From contig JAGYXB010000612.1 of NCBI GenBank assembly GCA_022495005.1, forward strand, positions 744,001 to 808,000: a stretch of DNA of 64,000 nt, written 5' to 3'. The stretch's first letter is position 1. The number at the start of each line of letters is the position of its first letter. Positions 12,701-22,140 of this stretch are shown one piece after another. Origin of the DNA: Rhyacophila brunnea (taxonomy: Eukaryota; Arthropoda; Insecta; Trichoptera; Rhyacophilidae). Position numbers and translations under genes: made by a program. The notes beneath the pieces were generated by a model that saw only the letters and a list, made by a program, of their open reading frames with translations, was not told the DNA's origin and did not search any database.

Positions 12701-15700
12701 AGATGGAAGCAAGAGATGTAAGCGTGAAAGAGAGTTAGCATGTAAGTCTTTTGTAGCGACTGTATCACTCACTAACTTGTCACGTGAGAGTTTTTTCTTT
12801 TATTTAAAGGAAGTCGAAAAAATACGTAATCACGAACGGACGTGGAATTGAGTTCGCGAACTCGCGCGCCAAAAATAAAACTAATGTCGGCCATTAATAA
12901 CTATAATATAAGTGATATTATGATATAGTTAATTAAGGAACTAAGTTTAAGGAACTATAGAAACGATAATAATAAATATCTATGTCACTGTTTAACATAA
13001 GTTTCTTTCTTGTAAAAAAAAAAATAATCATAGAAAAATACAAAGCCACGTGCTTATCAAAAAAAACAAGGACTTTTATTTAATTAATTTTTGTGAATCC
13101 TGAGTTCGACACCGTTTTGAGCTAGCCCAGAACTCAAGATATCTCACGGGACACATAAAAAAGTCACGCTGGACATAATTGGCCGGCGGGACACATTTTG
13201 TGACACCTGGGTTAGGGTAAAAAATTATTGATGCAGGGTGAGGACAACGATTCCTTTTAATCAAGCTGATTTTAGATTCCCCATCTCCATCAGTCATGTA
13301 ACTCTACTCTCTTCGACCATGTCTAGTAGGATCATATGGGCATCCACAGAGTAGAGGTTTGTATTAACAGATTCTGTTTTTTTACGAGAAATGGATGTCA
13401 GCCACTTGCTCAACCCATTAGGTCCATACCCTGACTCACACACAAATTGAAAATAATATGTGTACTTGCCAGACCCAGGATTCGAACCTGGGACCTACGG
13501 CGTGATAGTCCAACACTTAAGCCGCGCGGCCACCGTGGACCATGCAACAAGCTGAGTAAATTGACTAAGGCACATCGCCAACATGACCACCAGTCGTTGC
13601 GATTTGACCCTCCCCCCCACAAATGGAATAGTAAAAAACTCAAGCCAATTAGAATTCTAATTCAAATTCCAAGTACCGACCCTCGGTCGATAGTATTAAT
13701 TTTTCTTTTTATTTATTTTTCAAAATATCAATGGGATTCGTTTTTTAAAAGCTGTGATTAATAGATATTATATAATATCAAAATATTTAACGTAGGTATA
13801 ATAATATGTGTATTATAATTACATCTTCTGACGTAAAAATGACTTTACGCCAAGAATAAATTATTAAAATGTTCAACATACTACATCAGCTAGTAAGTAA
13901 CACTTTATAATTCTAGCAGAAAGCCTCAGAATAATCCGTACTAACTGGAATCCAATCCCGAGCCAAAATTCTGATCCCGGGATTGGCATTTTTATCCATT
14001 GTTGATATAAAATTTTTATATTTACAAATAACATTGATAAAATCGGTCAAAAATAAATCTAGTATAATTTATACTATTTATGACATTTATTGTTAATATT
14101 GTATACGTACAATGTCAGAAACACATAAATTTAATGGAGTAAATAATATTGTAACATAAATAATATTGTGAATTAAATATGAGATTGCTGTTTTTGATAG
14201 TAAAGACTTAATGAATGGGTTAGCGAGATTTAAAATAGTAAAGCAAATCATGGTGTACTTATGGCCTTTCCGCTTCATAAATCTAATTAGTCAGCCAAAT
14301 ACTGCCGAAAAACGTATCAGATCATGGTGGAATTACTCTGTTAATAGTGCGAAGCATTGTTTTTTTCCAGTCTTTCTCATTTTTATTAATTTATGTGAAA
14401 AAATAAAATGAATCGGCAACTTTCACATAGGTATAAATAAATCAAACTTCATTCAAACTCAGTTTATTTCTAAGGTATTCGTATGTTATTAAAAGTATTT
14501 TTTCTGTTATATTTTCGTTTTTACTTTATTTTCCATAAAAATTGATAAAAAAATCAATCCCGAAAGTTTCAGGATTATGTTTATCAATCCCGGGATTCAT
14601 AGGTATCGAAAATAGCTCGGGATCCCGGGATTGGAATCCCGAGTACTAACTAGATTAATAATATTATTTTAATAGAACTGTTAACCTATAAATATTGCTG
14701 AAGACAGGAGTGACATCCCAAACTGCGTCAGATCAAATTCACACTGTGCCGCTTGTAAAATGTACCCCGCTCCCAATGACTCCATGGAAACTGCCATTAG
14801 TGAAGTTCCACAGGCAAGTACCACGCCATTATTGAATCTCCCGTGACCTAAATGGGATTTGAAAACATAATTTTAATACATAAAAAACAACTGTGAAAGT
14901 CACAAACGTCTTGGTAAATGTGCCGCAGAGGTGGACATGAGATTTTACAACTTTCTTTTTAGACCAAACCAAACCTAACTTAACCTAACATAACCTAATC
15001 TAATCTAACCTACCCCAAGCTAATATTACCTCATATAATCTTAGTCTGTGATAATGGTGTATAAAAATTTATGAAAATTTCAAATTTTCAATTAACGATT
15101 ATTGGATCGAAAAGCCGATGCGCCGACAGAAAAGGGTATTTATTATAATTGTCTACATGGAATAAACTGTTTTCGTAAAAAAAATATTAAACCTCGTGTC
15201 CACCTCTGCGGCACAATTACCAACGTTTTTTGTTAAGAGCATACTTCAGTGAAATGGCAAATAATTTTCAACTATAGGTGCGACGAAATTTTGGACTCGC
15301 TGGCAATCGGAGAGCGAAAGTCGAGCTGTAACCACGTCAATTTGTTTCGTGATGGCGACGGGGGTATTATTTCTTAAATCCTGTAAAGATGACTAAAAAA
15401 CGTTACCCATTTACTTGAAAAAGAAAACATGTCAATGAATATATTATTATTGTTACTAATAGAACAATAAACCGAACATTAAATGGACGCATGTTTAATT
15501 TTTATGACAAATTATATTTCGTCCGGTCCGCGTCATTTACACAATCCGCGCATCGCCTAGTCACGATCCTTTTTAGACTGTGCCCCGGCTGAGGTTTAAG
15601 CCTTAAGTCCACGATATCTGAGTAATTTATGTTGACAGCTGTTTCAGGCTATTAACCCATCTTGAAACGGTCGACTATAATAAATTGGTATGGGAGATTC

Positions 15701-17622
15701 GGAATCATCGAATCCGTTATGGTTTGCTGCTTCGATGCGTGATTGCAATTAAATGCGACAGAAACTCGTTAGACAAGTACTCTAGTCGAAAATAAAAAAG
15801 GGGTTGTGTGTAAGTATTATCTTTGCGACTCAATGGGTAACTCTGAAATTCATTTTTACATACCAACCCAAGAAATTTCAAGTAATATACCTCCATTACA
15901 ATCAAGTAGCTATGGAACATCTGATAACCAACCAACAGGATGTGATCGAGATTTCTCGTGTCAAGAATTCTCAAGAAAAAATGTCAAAAATTTCAAGATT
16001 CGTTTCAAAATTCGAGATAGTATTTATTACTAGGAAATAATATATCGAAGGAAAATACGAGCTCAGTAGAAGCTGCCGACTATAATTTGAAATGGTATAA
16101 TTCTATGAAAAGAATACCTACAAGAAAAATTAATTCAGCAATAAAATATTTTTTCGGGAAGAAAACCTTTAAAAAGACAACTTTGATTCGGCAGCAAAAA
16201 AAAAATTTATAAATGAATCATTAATCAAATGTATTGAAATCATAAATATTTGTTTAGTGATATATCTATTGAAATGTTATGCGTCAATTACACTGAGCTC
16301 CTTTACGAGCTGTTTGTTGGCGAATTTAAAAGCGGGCGATTCAGCTACTGCGATTTGATGATTACACACAAAACTTTCTATTCGCTGAGAAGCCACAAGC
16401 CATTCTTGTCTACGTTTTGACAGAACGTAGTTCGTTTTTTTACCGGGAGGTTGGTACTGCGCTCTACTACGCAGACGCAGTAGGCCCACACGCCGGCGTG
16501 TAGCGTGTAAAGTTGACCGGCTTTCAACTTTTCTCGGTAGAGTGTTTACAACCTGCTTATTAGCTTATTCGATGATTACACTGGGCGACTTTACAGGCAG
16601 ATTGTAAATTCGCCAATAAACAGCTCGTAAAGGCGTAATTAAGGCTTTAATGCTGTACTCATAGTATGAAATATTAATATCCAATTTCATTAATTTAAAT
16701 TTAATTGTTATTGACAAAGTATTATCGGATGGATAATTCAACGTATTGGTAGATTATTTGTGTTGCATTTTGAATTTGTTTTGATAAATGCCTGTTTTGT
16801 AAAGATTATTCAGTTGAAAATGTCCCTCTGAGGCTGACGAAACCGGTCCAGATTTATTTATTAAAAGTGGAAAAAGTACTTACTAAAATAATTGCGTTTA
16901 TAATAATATAATAATAATAATAGTACAATGCATTTCCACAATGAATTGATAAGGCTATACCTCGGTTGAGGCACGGTCTAAAAAGATCGTGGCTAGGCGA
17001 TGCGCGGATTGCGGGTCGCGAGTGCAAATGACGCATGTCAAACGAAATATAATTTGTCATATAAATCCAACATGTGTCCATTTAATTTTCTGTTTATTGT
17101 TCTATCAGTAACAATAATAATATATTCATTGGCATGTTTTCTTTTCAAAGTAAATGGGTAACGTTTTTAGTCATCTTTACACGATTTAAGAATAAATACG
17201 CCCGTCGCCATCACGAAGCAAATTGACGTGTTTCCAGCTCGACGTTCTCTCTCAGAATGGCAGCGAGTCCAAAATTTCGTCGCGCCTATAGTTGAAAATT
17301 ATTTGCCGTTTCACTGATGAATCACCTTAACACAATAAAAGAAATTATAAATTAAGATATTTCTCGAGAAAAATCATTTTCAAAATCGAGAATTCTCGAA
17401 TCTCGAGAAATGACAAAAATCGAAAAATCACAAGCTCCACTGATAATGTCATAACGTGCATATTGTTTTGTGGCAAATTAGGAAAATATCATTTTTCAAT
17501 GTATACATACCAGTAAACTCAAACGCCTCCTCGAAGTCATAGGAATGGTTTGTTTTTTCACTATTTATATTTGTAATATTTTCTGGAATATCCATTCTAG
17601 TATTATTACGATCCATCTCCAT
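645..17622 (-). CDS. SV2-like MFS transporter, gene A (3' end outside window)
   Basis: Spliced gene running right to left. Coding exons read on the minus strand: 17511-17622, 14686-14847, 11293-11455, 9948-10069, 7466-7710, 2815-2963 and 645-783; all borders are GT-AG and phases fit, giving 364 residues. The protein is a major facilitator superfamily member of the synaptic-vesicle-glycoprotein-2-like / sugar-porter group: after a ~37-residue polar N-terminus come TM1 with GHGRFN and AQCEFDL, the motif-A loop GYLSDTKGRRG, the YTGEL/RRSQA loop before TM5, and the YPESPKYLY segment that opens the large cytoplasmic loop. The last exon seen ends in the loop after TM7, so TM8-12 (exons 8-11 in gene B) must lie left of base 1. 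Expected role: 12-TM membrane transport protein; substrate unknown. The start ATG at 17620-17622 was chosen by comparison with gene B; an upstream in-frame ATG exists at 17716-17718. The neighbour gene B is a tandem paralogue. Confidence 0.87.
1859..2242 (+). mobile_element. hAT-type MITE (CARTGACGTCCC)
   Basis: 384 bp, ends CAATGACGTCCC / GGGACGTCATTG, flanked by 8-bp near-duplicates ACTTTACC (1851-1858) and ACTGTACC (2243-2250). In intron 6 of gene A. Confidence 0.82.
2372..2773 (+). mobile_element. 9-bp-TSD repeat family, copy with decayed flanks
   Basis: Starts CGTGTCCAGAAACTTGTACG and ends TACGTACAATTTACATTTAA; interior same as 61082-61542. No clear flanking duplication remains. In intron 6 of gene A. 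Confidence 0.75.
2815..2963 (-). CDS. gene A exon 6 (central loop and TM7)
   Basis: 149 nt, acceptor TTTCACAG, donor GTAAGTAG. Encodes an acidic loop with VDDESVCSS and the helix PLFQMPLLPCLALAALNLF. The parallel exon of gene B is 146 nt, one codon shorter, in the same phase. Confidence 0.82.
3190..3345 (-). mobile_element. SINE family 2
   Basis: tRNA-like head TATAGCATAGTGG ... CTGGTTCGATTCCAGCTG (minus strand) and a tail with TATTGGTTATATATTTTC and ACATACATAATTTTG. Confidence 0.65.
3763..3937 (+). repeat. direct repeat left of nuclease element
   Basis: Starts ATCTTTAAGTAGAATTGAAT and ends CAGTATT. Matches 6946-7129 in the same orientation (~85 percent). The stretch 3600-3765 before it is also repeated, inverted, at 34513-34700. 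Confidence 0.85.
3976..4276 (+). repeat. left terminal inverted repeat of nuclease element
   Basis: Pairs with 6588-6912. Contains AAAACGGTTGGTCGTAG. The translated open frames in both arms are the same sequence on opposite strands and reflect the repeat, not a gene. Confidence 0.82.
4279..4470 (+). repeat. second tandem copy of inner TIR segment
   Basis: Repeats 4105-4274 (both start AAAATTTTGGGTGTTTTTTT and end with TGCTGTTGAAAACA) with ~85 percent visible identity; present only in the left arm. Confidence 0.8.
4928..6446 (+). pseudogene. FEN1/XPG-fold nuclease with Cys-rich tail, broken
   Basis: The open frame 4928-5884 (318 codons) keeps the metal-binding carboxylates of the XPG/FEN family: Asp49 (VVDGG), Asp89 (VVFDGYPS), the acidic cluster 161-165 (AEEDAD), Asp188/Asp190 (GEDIDLLVL) and Asp242 (FSGCDTISS). 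Around 5840 a frameshift moves the gene to the frame of 5811-6266, which reads RLFMKSDKQIKFNLSRLPPT, then QTWLG, EYWGWQR, and a CXC-like cysteine-rich tail CACKKGCGKACTCQKS. A TGA at 6150-6152 interrupts that tail where the family has Cys. A GT-AG intron of 88 nt (6267-6354) follows in phase, and a short acidic exon 6355-6446 ends in TAA. The family is multi-copy in arthropods and other invertebrates and of unknown function; nuclease activity is inferred from the fold. Sits between inverted repeats, antisense in an intron of gene A. Confidence 0.75.
6588..6912 (-). repeat. right terminal inverted repeat of nuclease element
   Basis: Reverse complement of the left arm, with a ~25-bp extra stretch near 6840-6870. 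Confidence 0.82.
6946..7129 (+). repeat. direct repeat right of nuclease element
   Basis: Second copy of 3763-3937. Both copies lie 33-38 bp outside the TIR ends. Confidence 0.85.
7466..7710 (-). CDS. gene A exon 5 (TM6 and start of central loop)
   Basis: 245 nt, acceptor TTTACAG, donor GTAGGAG. Encodes KYSPWRLYI, a helix rich in Leu, then QYPESPKYLYATDKVDEAL and a helical cytoplasmic segment. Same length as gene B exon 5. Confidence 0.9.
8338..8475 (-). pseudogene. non-LTR retrotransposon 3' tail
   Basis: Minus strand reads GAGGAGGCCTTTATACAGCA then an ATGATGATGAT tail; same end type as 26780-26845. Confidence 0.65.
8838..9035 (+). mobile_element. SINE family 1
   Basis: tRNA-like head with box B GGGTTCGAATCCCGGGTCTG at ~8891-8910, then a tail with GACCCAGAGTATGGACCTAA. 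Not a functional tRNA: the acceptor arms do not pair. Confidence 0.65.
9230..9798 (+). mobile_element. palindromic TCTCGAGA-rich TIR element
   Basis: 569 bp; ends AGAGTTGGGTTTC and GAAATACCCAACTCT; both halves carry repeated TCTCGAGAAT blocks. In intron 4 of gene A. Related short pieces at 15945-15990, 17345-17425 and 45330-45655. Confidence 0.75.
9948..10069 (-). CDS. gene A exon 4 (TM4-5)
   Basis: 122 nt, acceptor TTTTACAG, donor GTAAGTTG. Encodes IYAYTGELNIKERRSQAIAR and a following helix ending LILLP. Same length as gene B exon 4. Confidence 0.88.
10570..10792 (+). repeat. dispersed repeat (GAATGAGATTGGAGAGA), copy 1
   Basis: Shares CACTTTTACGTGTAAGCAGT and TAAATCCATGCACGTGTACA with 26228-26470 and 49660-49872. 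Confidence 0.7.
10793..10940 (+). mobile_element. fold-back MITE (CCGTGTCCACATTGG), copy 1
   Basis: Almost fully palindromic: arms of ~48 bp running from CCGTGTCCACATTGG to CATTAAATTTC and back. Confidence 0.82.
10993..11260 (+). mobile_element. 9-bp-TSD repeat family, short copy with nested MITE
   Basis: Starts CGTATCCGGAAAATTGTACG, ends GCAATTTACATAGTAACC; flanks TATTATGAC and TATTATGAT (8 of 9). Interrupted by 11087-11222. Confidence 0.72.
11087..11222 (+). mobile_element. fold-back MITE (CCGTGTCCACATTGG), copy 2
   Basis: Same arms as 10793-10940, 150 bp away, nested in 10993-11260. Both lie in intron 3 of gene A. Confidence 0.82.
11293..11455 (-). CDS. gene A exon 3 (TM2-3, MFS motif A)
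   Basis: 163 nt, donor GTAAGA. Encodes LLWGYLSDTKGRRG, the canonical MFS motif A between TM2 and TM3, then the TM3-TM4 region ending LRVLTGF. Confidence 0.9.
11460..13290. other. intron 2 of gene A, left part
   Basis: A hAT-like end CAGGGGTTCACAAACTTTTT at 11534 without a visible partner; otherwise nothing recognised. Confidence 0.35.
13295..13550 (-). mobile_element. SINE family 1
   Basis: Head at 13470-13540 (box B as GGATTCGAACC on the plus strand), tail toward 13295 with TACGAGAAATGGATGTCAGC. Confidence 0.75.
13947..14642 (+). mobile_element. TIR element rich in CCCGGGAT, 9-bp TSD
   Basis: 696 bp; ends GGAATCCAATCCCGAGC and the reverse GATTGGAATCCCGA; perfect duplication GTACTAACT at 13938-13946 and 14643-14651. 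In intron 2 of gene A. Confidence 0.82.
14686..14847 (-). CDS. gene A exon 2 (TM1 region)
   Basis: 162 nt, acceptor TTTAG, donor GTTAAC. Encodes GHGRFN, a hydrophobic helix with MESLGAGYILQAAQCEFDL, and LLSSAIFIG. The same exon in gene B is also 162 nt. Confidence 0.88.
14913..15220 (+). mobile_element. TIR family (GTGCCGCAGAGGTGGACA), copy 1
   Basis: 308 bp; ends GGTAAATGTGCCGCAGAGG and CCTCTGCGGCACAATTAC; flanks AAACGTCTT and CAACGTTTT (7 of 9). In intron 1 of gene A, ~65 bp from exon 2. Confidence 0.8.
15233..15606 (-). mobile_element. TTAA-bounded MITE, copy 1
   Basis: Bounded by TTAA at 15233-15236 and 15603-15606. Shares GATCGTGGCTAGGCGATGCG-type sequence with the copies at 16949, 34141 and 38224, but inverted. 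Confidence 0.8.
16281..16640 (+). repeat. TIR repeat (AATTACnCTGAGCTCCTTTACGAGC)
   Basis: GCGTCAATTACACTGAGCTC ... and inverted AACAGCTCGTAAAGGCGTAATT at the right end. The left end recurs at 34093-34135. Confidence 0.7.
16811..17350 (+). repeat. GGACCGGTTTCGTCCGCCTC repeat, split copy
   Basis: Carries GTTGAAAATGTCCCTCTGAG; cut by the TTAA MITE 16949-17330. Confidence 0.7.
16949..17330 (+). mobile_element. TTAA-bounded MITE, copy 2, nested
   Basis: Right end TTAA 17327-17330, left end decayed to ATAA. It lies inside another repeat (16811-17350), whose uninterrupted copies at 25201 and 31838 read ATTGACAATTAAC at the same point, so the empty site is visible. Confidence 0.82.
17511..17622 (-). 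CDS. gene A exon 1
   Basis: Encodes the polar cytoplasmic N-terminus ending YDFEEAFEFT-G; the donor is GTATGTATAC. The parallel exon of gene B ends FQEAFEQT-G at the same phase, which supports both the border and the start. Confidence 0.8.
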
Positions 17623-17728
17623 TTTGATTATTAATAATTTTATCAAATAAATTGATTTTGCACTATTACCTACTACGAGGATACAAAATGAAAACTGATA
17701 AATTATAATAATTTTCATTCATAGTTAC

Positions 17729-17758
17729 CATTGATATACTACAAGTAGTATATCAATG
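17729..17758. repeat. 30-bp perfect palindrome flanked by 8-bp direct repeats
   Basis: Arms CATTGATATACTAC (17729-17742) and GTAGTATATCAATG (17745-17758) with a 2-base centre, bracketed by ATAGTTAC at 17721-17728 and 17759-17766. 107 bp before the start codon of gene A. Confidence 0.85.
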
Positions 17759-17766
17759 ATAGTTAC

Positions 17767-19125
17767 ATACAAAATTTATTAACAATATATTTTTTTAGTT
17801 GTGGTAGGTTAGCACTACTACCTTTTTAAATTATATTAAAATCACATAAAATTAATAGCTTTAACGAAAAAGACACTAATATTATCATATTAATATAACA
17901 CTATAGCATTTCCTAGCTATCTTTCCACTATCATGGCAAAAACGTATTTTACTGTTCCAACATTTCTTTATTCGTTTTCTCGTTTTGGCTATCTATCTGT
18001 TATTCGTATTATATTATTTACTTTGACTTATCTATATTAAATTTTACAACCACTCTCGGGTATAATTGGTTACTTTTAAAACGTTATAAAATAATATTAT
18101 TATAGTAGTTTCTGTTTTAGGTACTTATCTTATTCCGCCTAGTACTTACCGTGCCACGTCGTTTCCACCGCTAACTACTGGTGGGGTGTAACCAGGAAAC
18201 TCATAAATAACGGGAACTGAAATACTTAACGGGTGTGGAGAAGCAGGCAACCGATCTCGAGTGTGGAAGAATACGAGATAAACTTAAACACGTGTCAAGA
18301 ATACGTCATACGTCGAATACTGACAACTGCTCTCGGTTTATGCAATGACGCTCATTTAATATTAGTGTATCGAAGGTTGCAACACATAATATTGCACGTC
18401 TATAATGCGTGGTTCATTTTCGTAGGACACTCACACATTCAAAACTCTGCGTCAAAATGTTGTGGATATAGCCTATCGGAATTTTATTTATTAATCTGTT
18501 CTGTGAATGCGACCCACGACTTCCTGCAAACTGTCACACCAACTAATATATTTTTGCATATATGCGTGGCCTATTCGTCTTAATTATTAAAACCATGTCC
18601 GTTTGTGTCATCCACGTCGCGCTGTGTCATCGTTTAGACACGCTGTCTGGCAATGTACCTTGTGGTAAATACTATTCCATTCAACAGCATTCAACTAAAC
18701 AATCTAGTTATTTTTGTTACTTAGGGAGAGGACTCATACCCACGGAACACTCCCCCTCCCCCCTTTTAGTGCACGCCTGAAAAAAAATGTTACATATCCT
18801 AAACAACACTAATAAAGTAACTGATTACCGAAAAATTGAGTTTCTATATAGAAAATAATAGGTAATTAAACATTGAAATTTAAATTACCATTTAAGATAC
18901 CCAATATTGGGCAACATTACCTATCCAATATTAGGTATTAATAGATGCATCAGTATAAGTTGTCCACTGAGTGAGGGCGCCACATGCTAGCATTATTTGA
19001 CATATCATTCAACACATTTTATACTGTGATGAACTTAGTTCGAAATTCGAACATCGAACGATTTGTGATGGTAGATCTATAGTAAGGTAAGCACAAGTGT
19101 TATTCGTAAAAATAAAAACAATTTC
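17767..19125. other. upstream region of gene A, nothing recognised
   Basis: AT-rich to ~18100, then a more GC-balanced stretch 18130-18780 with open frames that match nothing I know. It could hold the promoter and 5' UTR of gene A; no core promoter element is clear. Confidence 0.3.
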
Positions 19126-19139
19126 TTTTATTTTTAATT

Positions 19140-19290
19140 TCTTTTATTTTGTTAACTGTCAATTCATGGTGGAACTGCATTGTATTGTTGTTTTTATTTA
19201 ATAAAACGTAATTTTTTTGTAGTACTTATTCCACTTTTAATCAAGAGATTAGGACCGGTTTCGTCCGCCTCAGAGGGACATTTTCAACGT
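19140..19290 (-). repeat. GGACCGGTTTCGTCCGCCTC repeat
   Basis: TTCATGGTGGAACTGCATTG then AGGACCGGTTTCGTCCGCCT. Confidence 0.75.
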
Positions 19291-19321
19291 TGGAAATAAA
19301 AACAAGTTACAATATATTATC

Positions 19322-19578
19322 GTCAGCTGAATGCAGAACTATTCTAACTCACATTTGAAATATTTTGCAGAAGAGTTTTTTGAAACAGCCTACTTCAGTT
19401 ATTTATTATTTATGTGGACAAGTGTATGCACCATTTTTTTCATCAATAATCCTACTAAAATATGATGCATCCATTTATCCATAAAGATAATAAATAATTT
19501 CAGTAAGTTGTTGCAAAAATCTCTCTCCTCAAAAATTTCCAATGTAAGTTAGAATAGTTCTGCATTCAACTGACATTA
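19322..19578 (-). repeat. TIR repeat (CAGCTGAATGCAGAAC), intact
   Basis: Same ends as 38161-38785, without the insertion; inverted relative to it inside. Confidence 0.78.
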
Positions 19579-19815
19579 TGTTTTATTGAGGATGTATCTA
19601 TACAGCCACATCTCAAAAGCTTCAAGTCTCCGTGACATCTCTTGGTTTAGCGTCCATACTTCCATACCATAGAAAAGAATTGAGAGAACATACCAATGTA
19701 CCATACGCAGTCTCAGACCAATTCGATCCATATTTCTAGTTCCTATTGTTAGGTAGGTACTTGAATTCATATTTGCTTTCACAGTTGATTGTAACACACT
19801 CAAAGTAGATAACAA
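19576..19815 (-). pseudogene. non-LTR reverse transcriptase fragment
   Basis: 79-codon frame with LRMVHWYVLSILFYGMEVWT and RRLEAFEMWLYRYIL, the thumb-region motif of endonuclease-reverse transcriptases. Both ends are cut. Confidence 0.8.
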
Positions 19816-20010
19816 TAATTATTATGTCAATGATCTTTATCTTTATATAGGGCAGTTACGTACTGAAAAAGATTCTGTTATCTTAATTATTGTCGAAAAA
19901 CTTAGGCTTATATATTTTGCACAATCATTGTACATAACAAACATGCCAAAAAAGTCAAAGACATTCAACTAATGAAGAGTGACTACAAAGAGATTGACAA
20001 AGTACTAGAA

Positions 20011-20479
20011 CGTGTGAACGGAAATTTGTACGTATGCAGTTCGCCGTTCGCCGTCCGCCGCACCATGAAATGTTTTATCGGAAATATATGGTCGTATATT
20101 AAATACATTGAAGTTAATCCCTCCAAACCAAAACCCATTATAAACCATTATAAACCCATCATAAAATATTAAATACAGTCCAAACTCTTTGGGTCATATA
20201 GTACTGAGATAAAATTCATGTCTAAATAAAACACGGTTCTTGTCGGTTTACTGGAAGCCAGCGGCCAACAAATTTTAGCCAATATACTGAATTATTTGTT
20301 AGGTTAGGTTAGGATATGTTAGGTTAGGTTACCTTACGTTAGGCTAGGTTTTCAGTCTTGAATTTATGAATTTTGCCAAAATCAGAGATGACCGTATAGT
20401 ATACGGTCATCTCTTTTCGATAAGAAAGCTCACGGCGAACGGTACAGTAAAATGTAATACGTACAATTTACATGTAACG
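20011..20479 (+). mobile_element. 9-bp-TSD repeat family, copy
   Basis: 469 bp starting CGTGTGAACGGAAATTTGTA, with perfect flanking GTACTAGAA at 20002-20010 and 20480-20488. Interior has GGTTAGGTTAGG. Confidence 0.84.
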
Positions 20480-20904
20480 GTACTAGAAGAGTATTAGTGT
20501 GAGACTTGCTACAAAAAACAGATGCGCTGCGTCATATTATATTTACTCAAGGGCATTCAAGGGCTTTAATAATCCGTACGGAAATTAATCATGTTTTTGT
20601 ATAAAATATCTTGACATCTACCGGAAATAAAATTATTGTAATAGATCGGCATATTTTACTAAAATTATACGCTTTTAATTATCAGCCTTCAAGAAAATAT
20701 TTTAAAATTAAATCAGTTATTTAATTTAATATATTGAAAAATGATATAGCTCTTATGGTTTTTTGTTAAGGATTTAATTACATTTTAAAACTATCTATGT
20801 TCCGAATTGTACGATATTATTCTACGTTGACATTCGTGTATCTATCAGTAACGAAGACTCCATCTTATGCTATTATTTAAACCATACTTTCTTAATAAAA
20901 ATAG

Positions 20905-21775
20905 TTGGTACAGTTCGGTTATGAGGAATACAGCGGAAAACATATTTTGAAAATACCCGATATACTGGATTATTTGTTAGTTTGGGTTAGTTTAGGTTAG
21001 GTTAGGTTGGGTTAGGTTAGATTAGGTTAGGTTAGGTAGGGTTAGGTTAGTGATACACCCCTGTTACAGGCGGGCTTCTCCCGGTGTAAAATAATCATTT
21101 AGTAGTCATAAGTCGAAACGTAACCCTGACCTCAACTACGTAATTTTATTTTTTTTTTATTCATGAGTAAAGGCCTTCGTCCGGTGCGTGAAAATCACTT
21201 ACTGGGCGGAGGTGTAATTAAGATAGATTTTAAAGTATAAATGATGATGGATGAAAGAGATAATTTTAAGATTAAATATAAGTACTTATTCATATATAAT
21301 AAATTTTGCCGCGCTTGCCGGCAACGTTCAAATTTCCACGCGCCTGCGCCGGGGTGGTCCTCGTGATTCGTCAAATCAAAAACATCACGCGATAAAATTT
21401 GGCCAATCACAAGAGTCCTTTTTGCTAGACGGCGTGGGTACGCGAAATTTAAAAAAAAAAAAAGTTAGTGAGCGTCCCTTTTCCAACATGTACGGACCTG
21501 CGAAACTTATTGTTAAAACAAAATATGTAAACGTGTAAAGAAAATGTAAAATATAAGATAATACTAAGTTACGCACGAGACAGACGTGGTTTCATTTAAT
21601 TTCTCCTCAATTTAAAATATCTTTTTTTTGTGAATCCGGGGTTCGATGGACACCTGAGCTAGCCGCTGGAACCCCGGGTATCTCATTAGGTTAATCTAAC
21701 AAATAATCCAGTATATCGGGTATTTTCAAAATGTGTTTGCTGCTGTATTCCTCATAACTGAACTGTACTAAATAT
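20905..21775. repeat. fold-back repeat with TTAGG-like core, split
   Basis: Arms 20908-20976 and 21696-21770 are inverted (CCGATATACTGGATTATTTG). Core 20977-21050 is a run of GGTTAGGTTAG variants; the 636-bp element sits at the end of the core. Confidence 0.7.
21051..21686 (+). mobile_element. 636-bp non-coding element, copy 1
   Basis: Starts TGATACACCCCTGTTACAGG, ends GGAACCCCGGGTATCTCAT; flanks TAGGTTAG / TAGGTTAA (7 of 8). The small open frames are in opposite sense in the two copies and not conserved as genes. Confidence 0.75.
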
Positions 21776-21932
21776 TTTTTTATTGCCTATTAACGTATTT
21801 CAATAATTAATTTATATTCTACAAAAAACTATAATTTGCCAGCGACATCTGTCTCTAGGTGTGTATTATGATTGTCGACTTGGTCAACCAAGCGATTCCA
21901 CAAATAGGTAACGAGCTATCTTAAAGTGGACC

Positions 21933-22140
21933 CTATCTTAAAAACTCATAAAACAACATCCACCTAGGATCTCCCTCATGTAAGTTAAATATATCGATAT
22001 CCGAAGCGATTTTATTGAACATAATTATTACCCTTCCAATTGGCAGTACTAATGGCAGGTTAGTTCTGCACCTTGAGAGGACAAACAACGGATACTCCCA
22101 ATCTCCAAGATAATAATCAAAGACACACAAGTCAGTACTA
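21933..22140 (-). other. repeated coding-like segment of unknown origin, copy 1
   Basis: Minus strand reads CVFDYYLGDWEYPLFVLSRC and TNLPLVLPIGR ... IASDIDIF. About half the residues match 49060-49240. I do not recognise the family. Confidence 0.4.

Noticed and set aside
13410..13761. Open frames on both strands near 13410-13761 and 28233-28469
   Set aside because: They overlap the tRNA-like heads of SINE copies; sequence is explained by the repeat.
18233..18583. 116-codon open frame upstream of gene A
   Set aside because: No recognisable family, no codon pattern, no splice partner found; the length is possible by chance in this more GC-balanced stretch.
20977..21050. Telomere array
   Set aside because: Only ~75 bp of imperfect GGTTAGGTTAG inside a dispersed fold-back repeat; interstitial, not a chromosome end.
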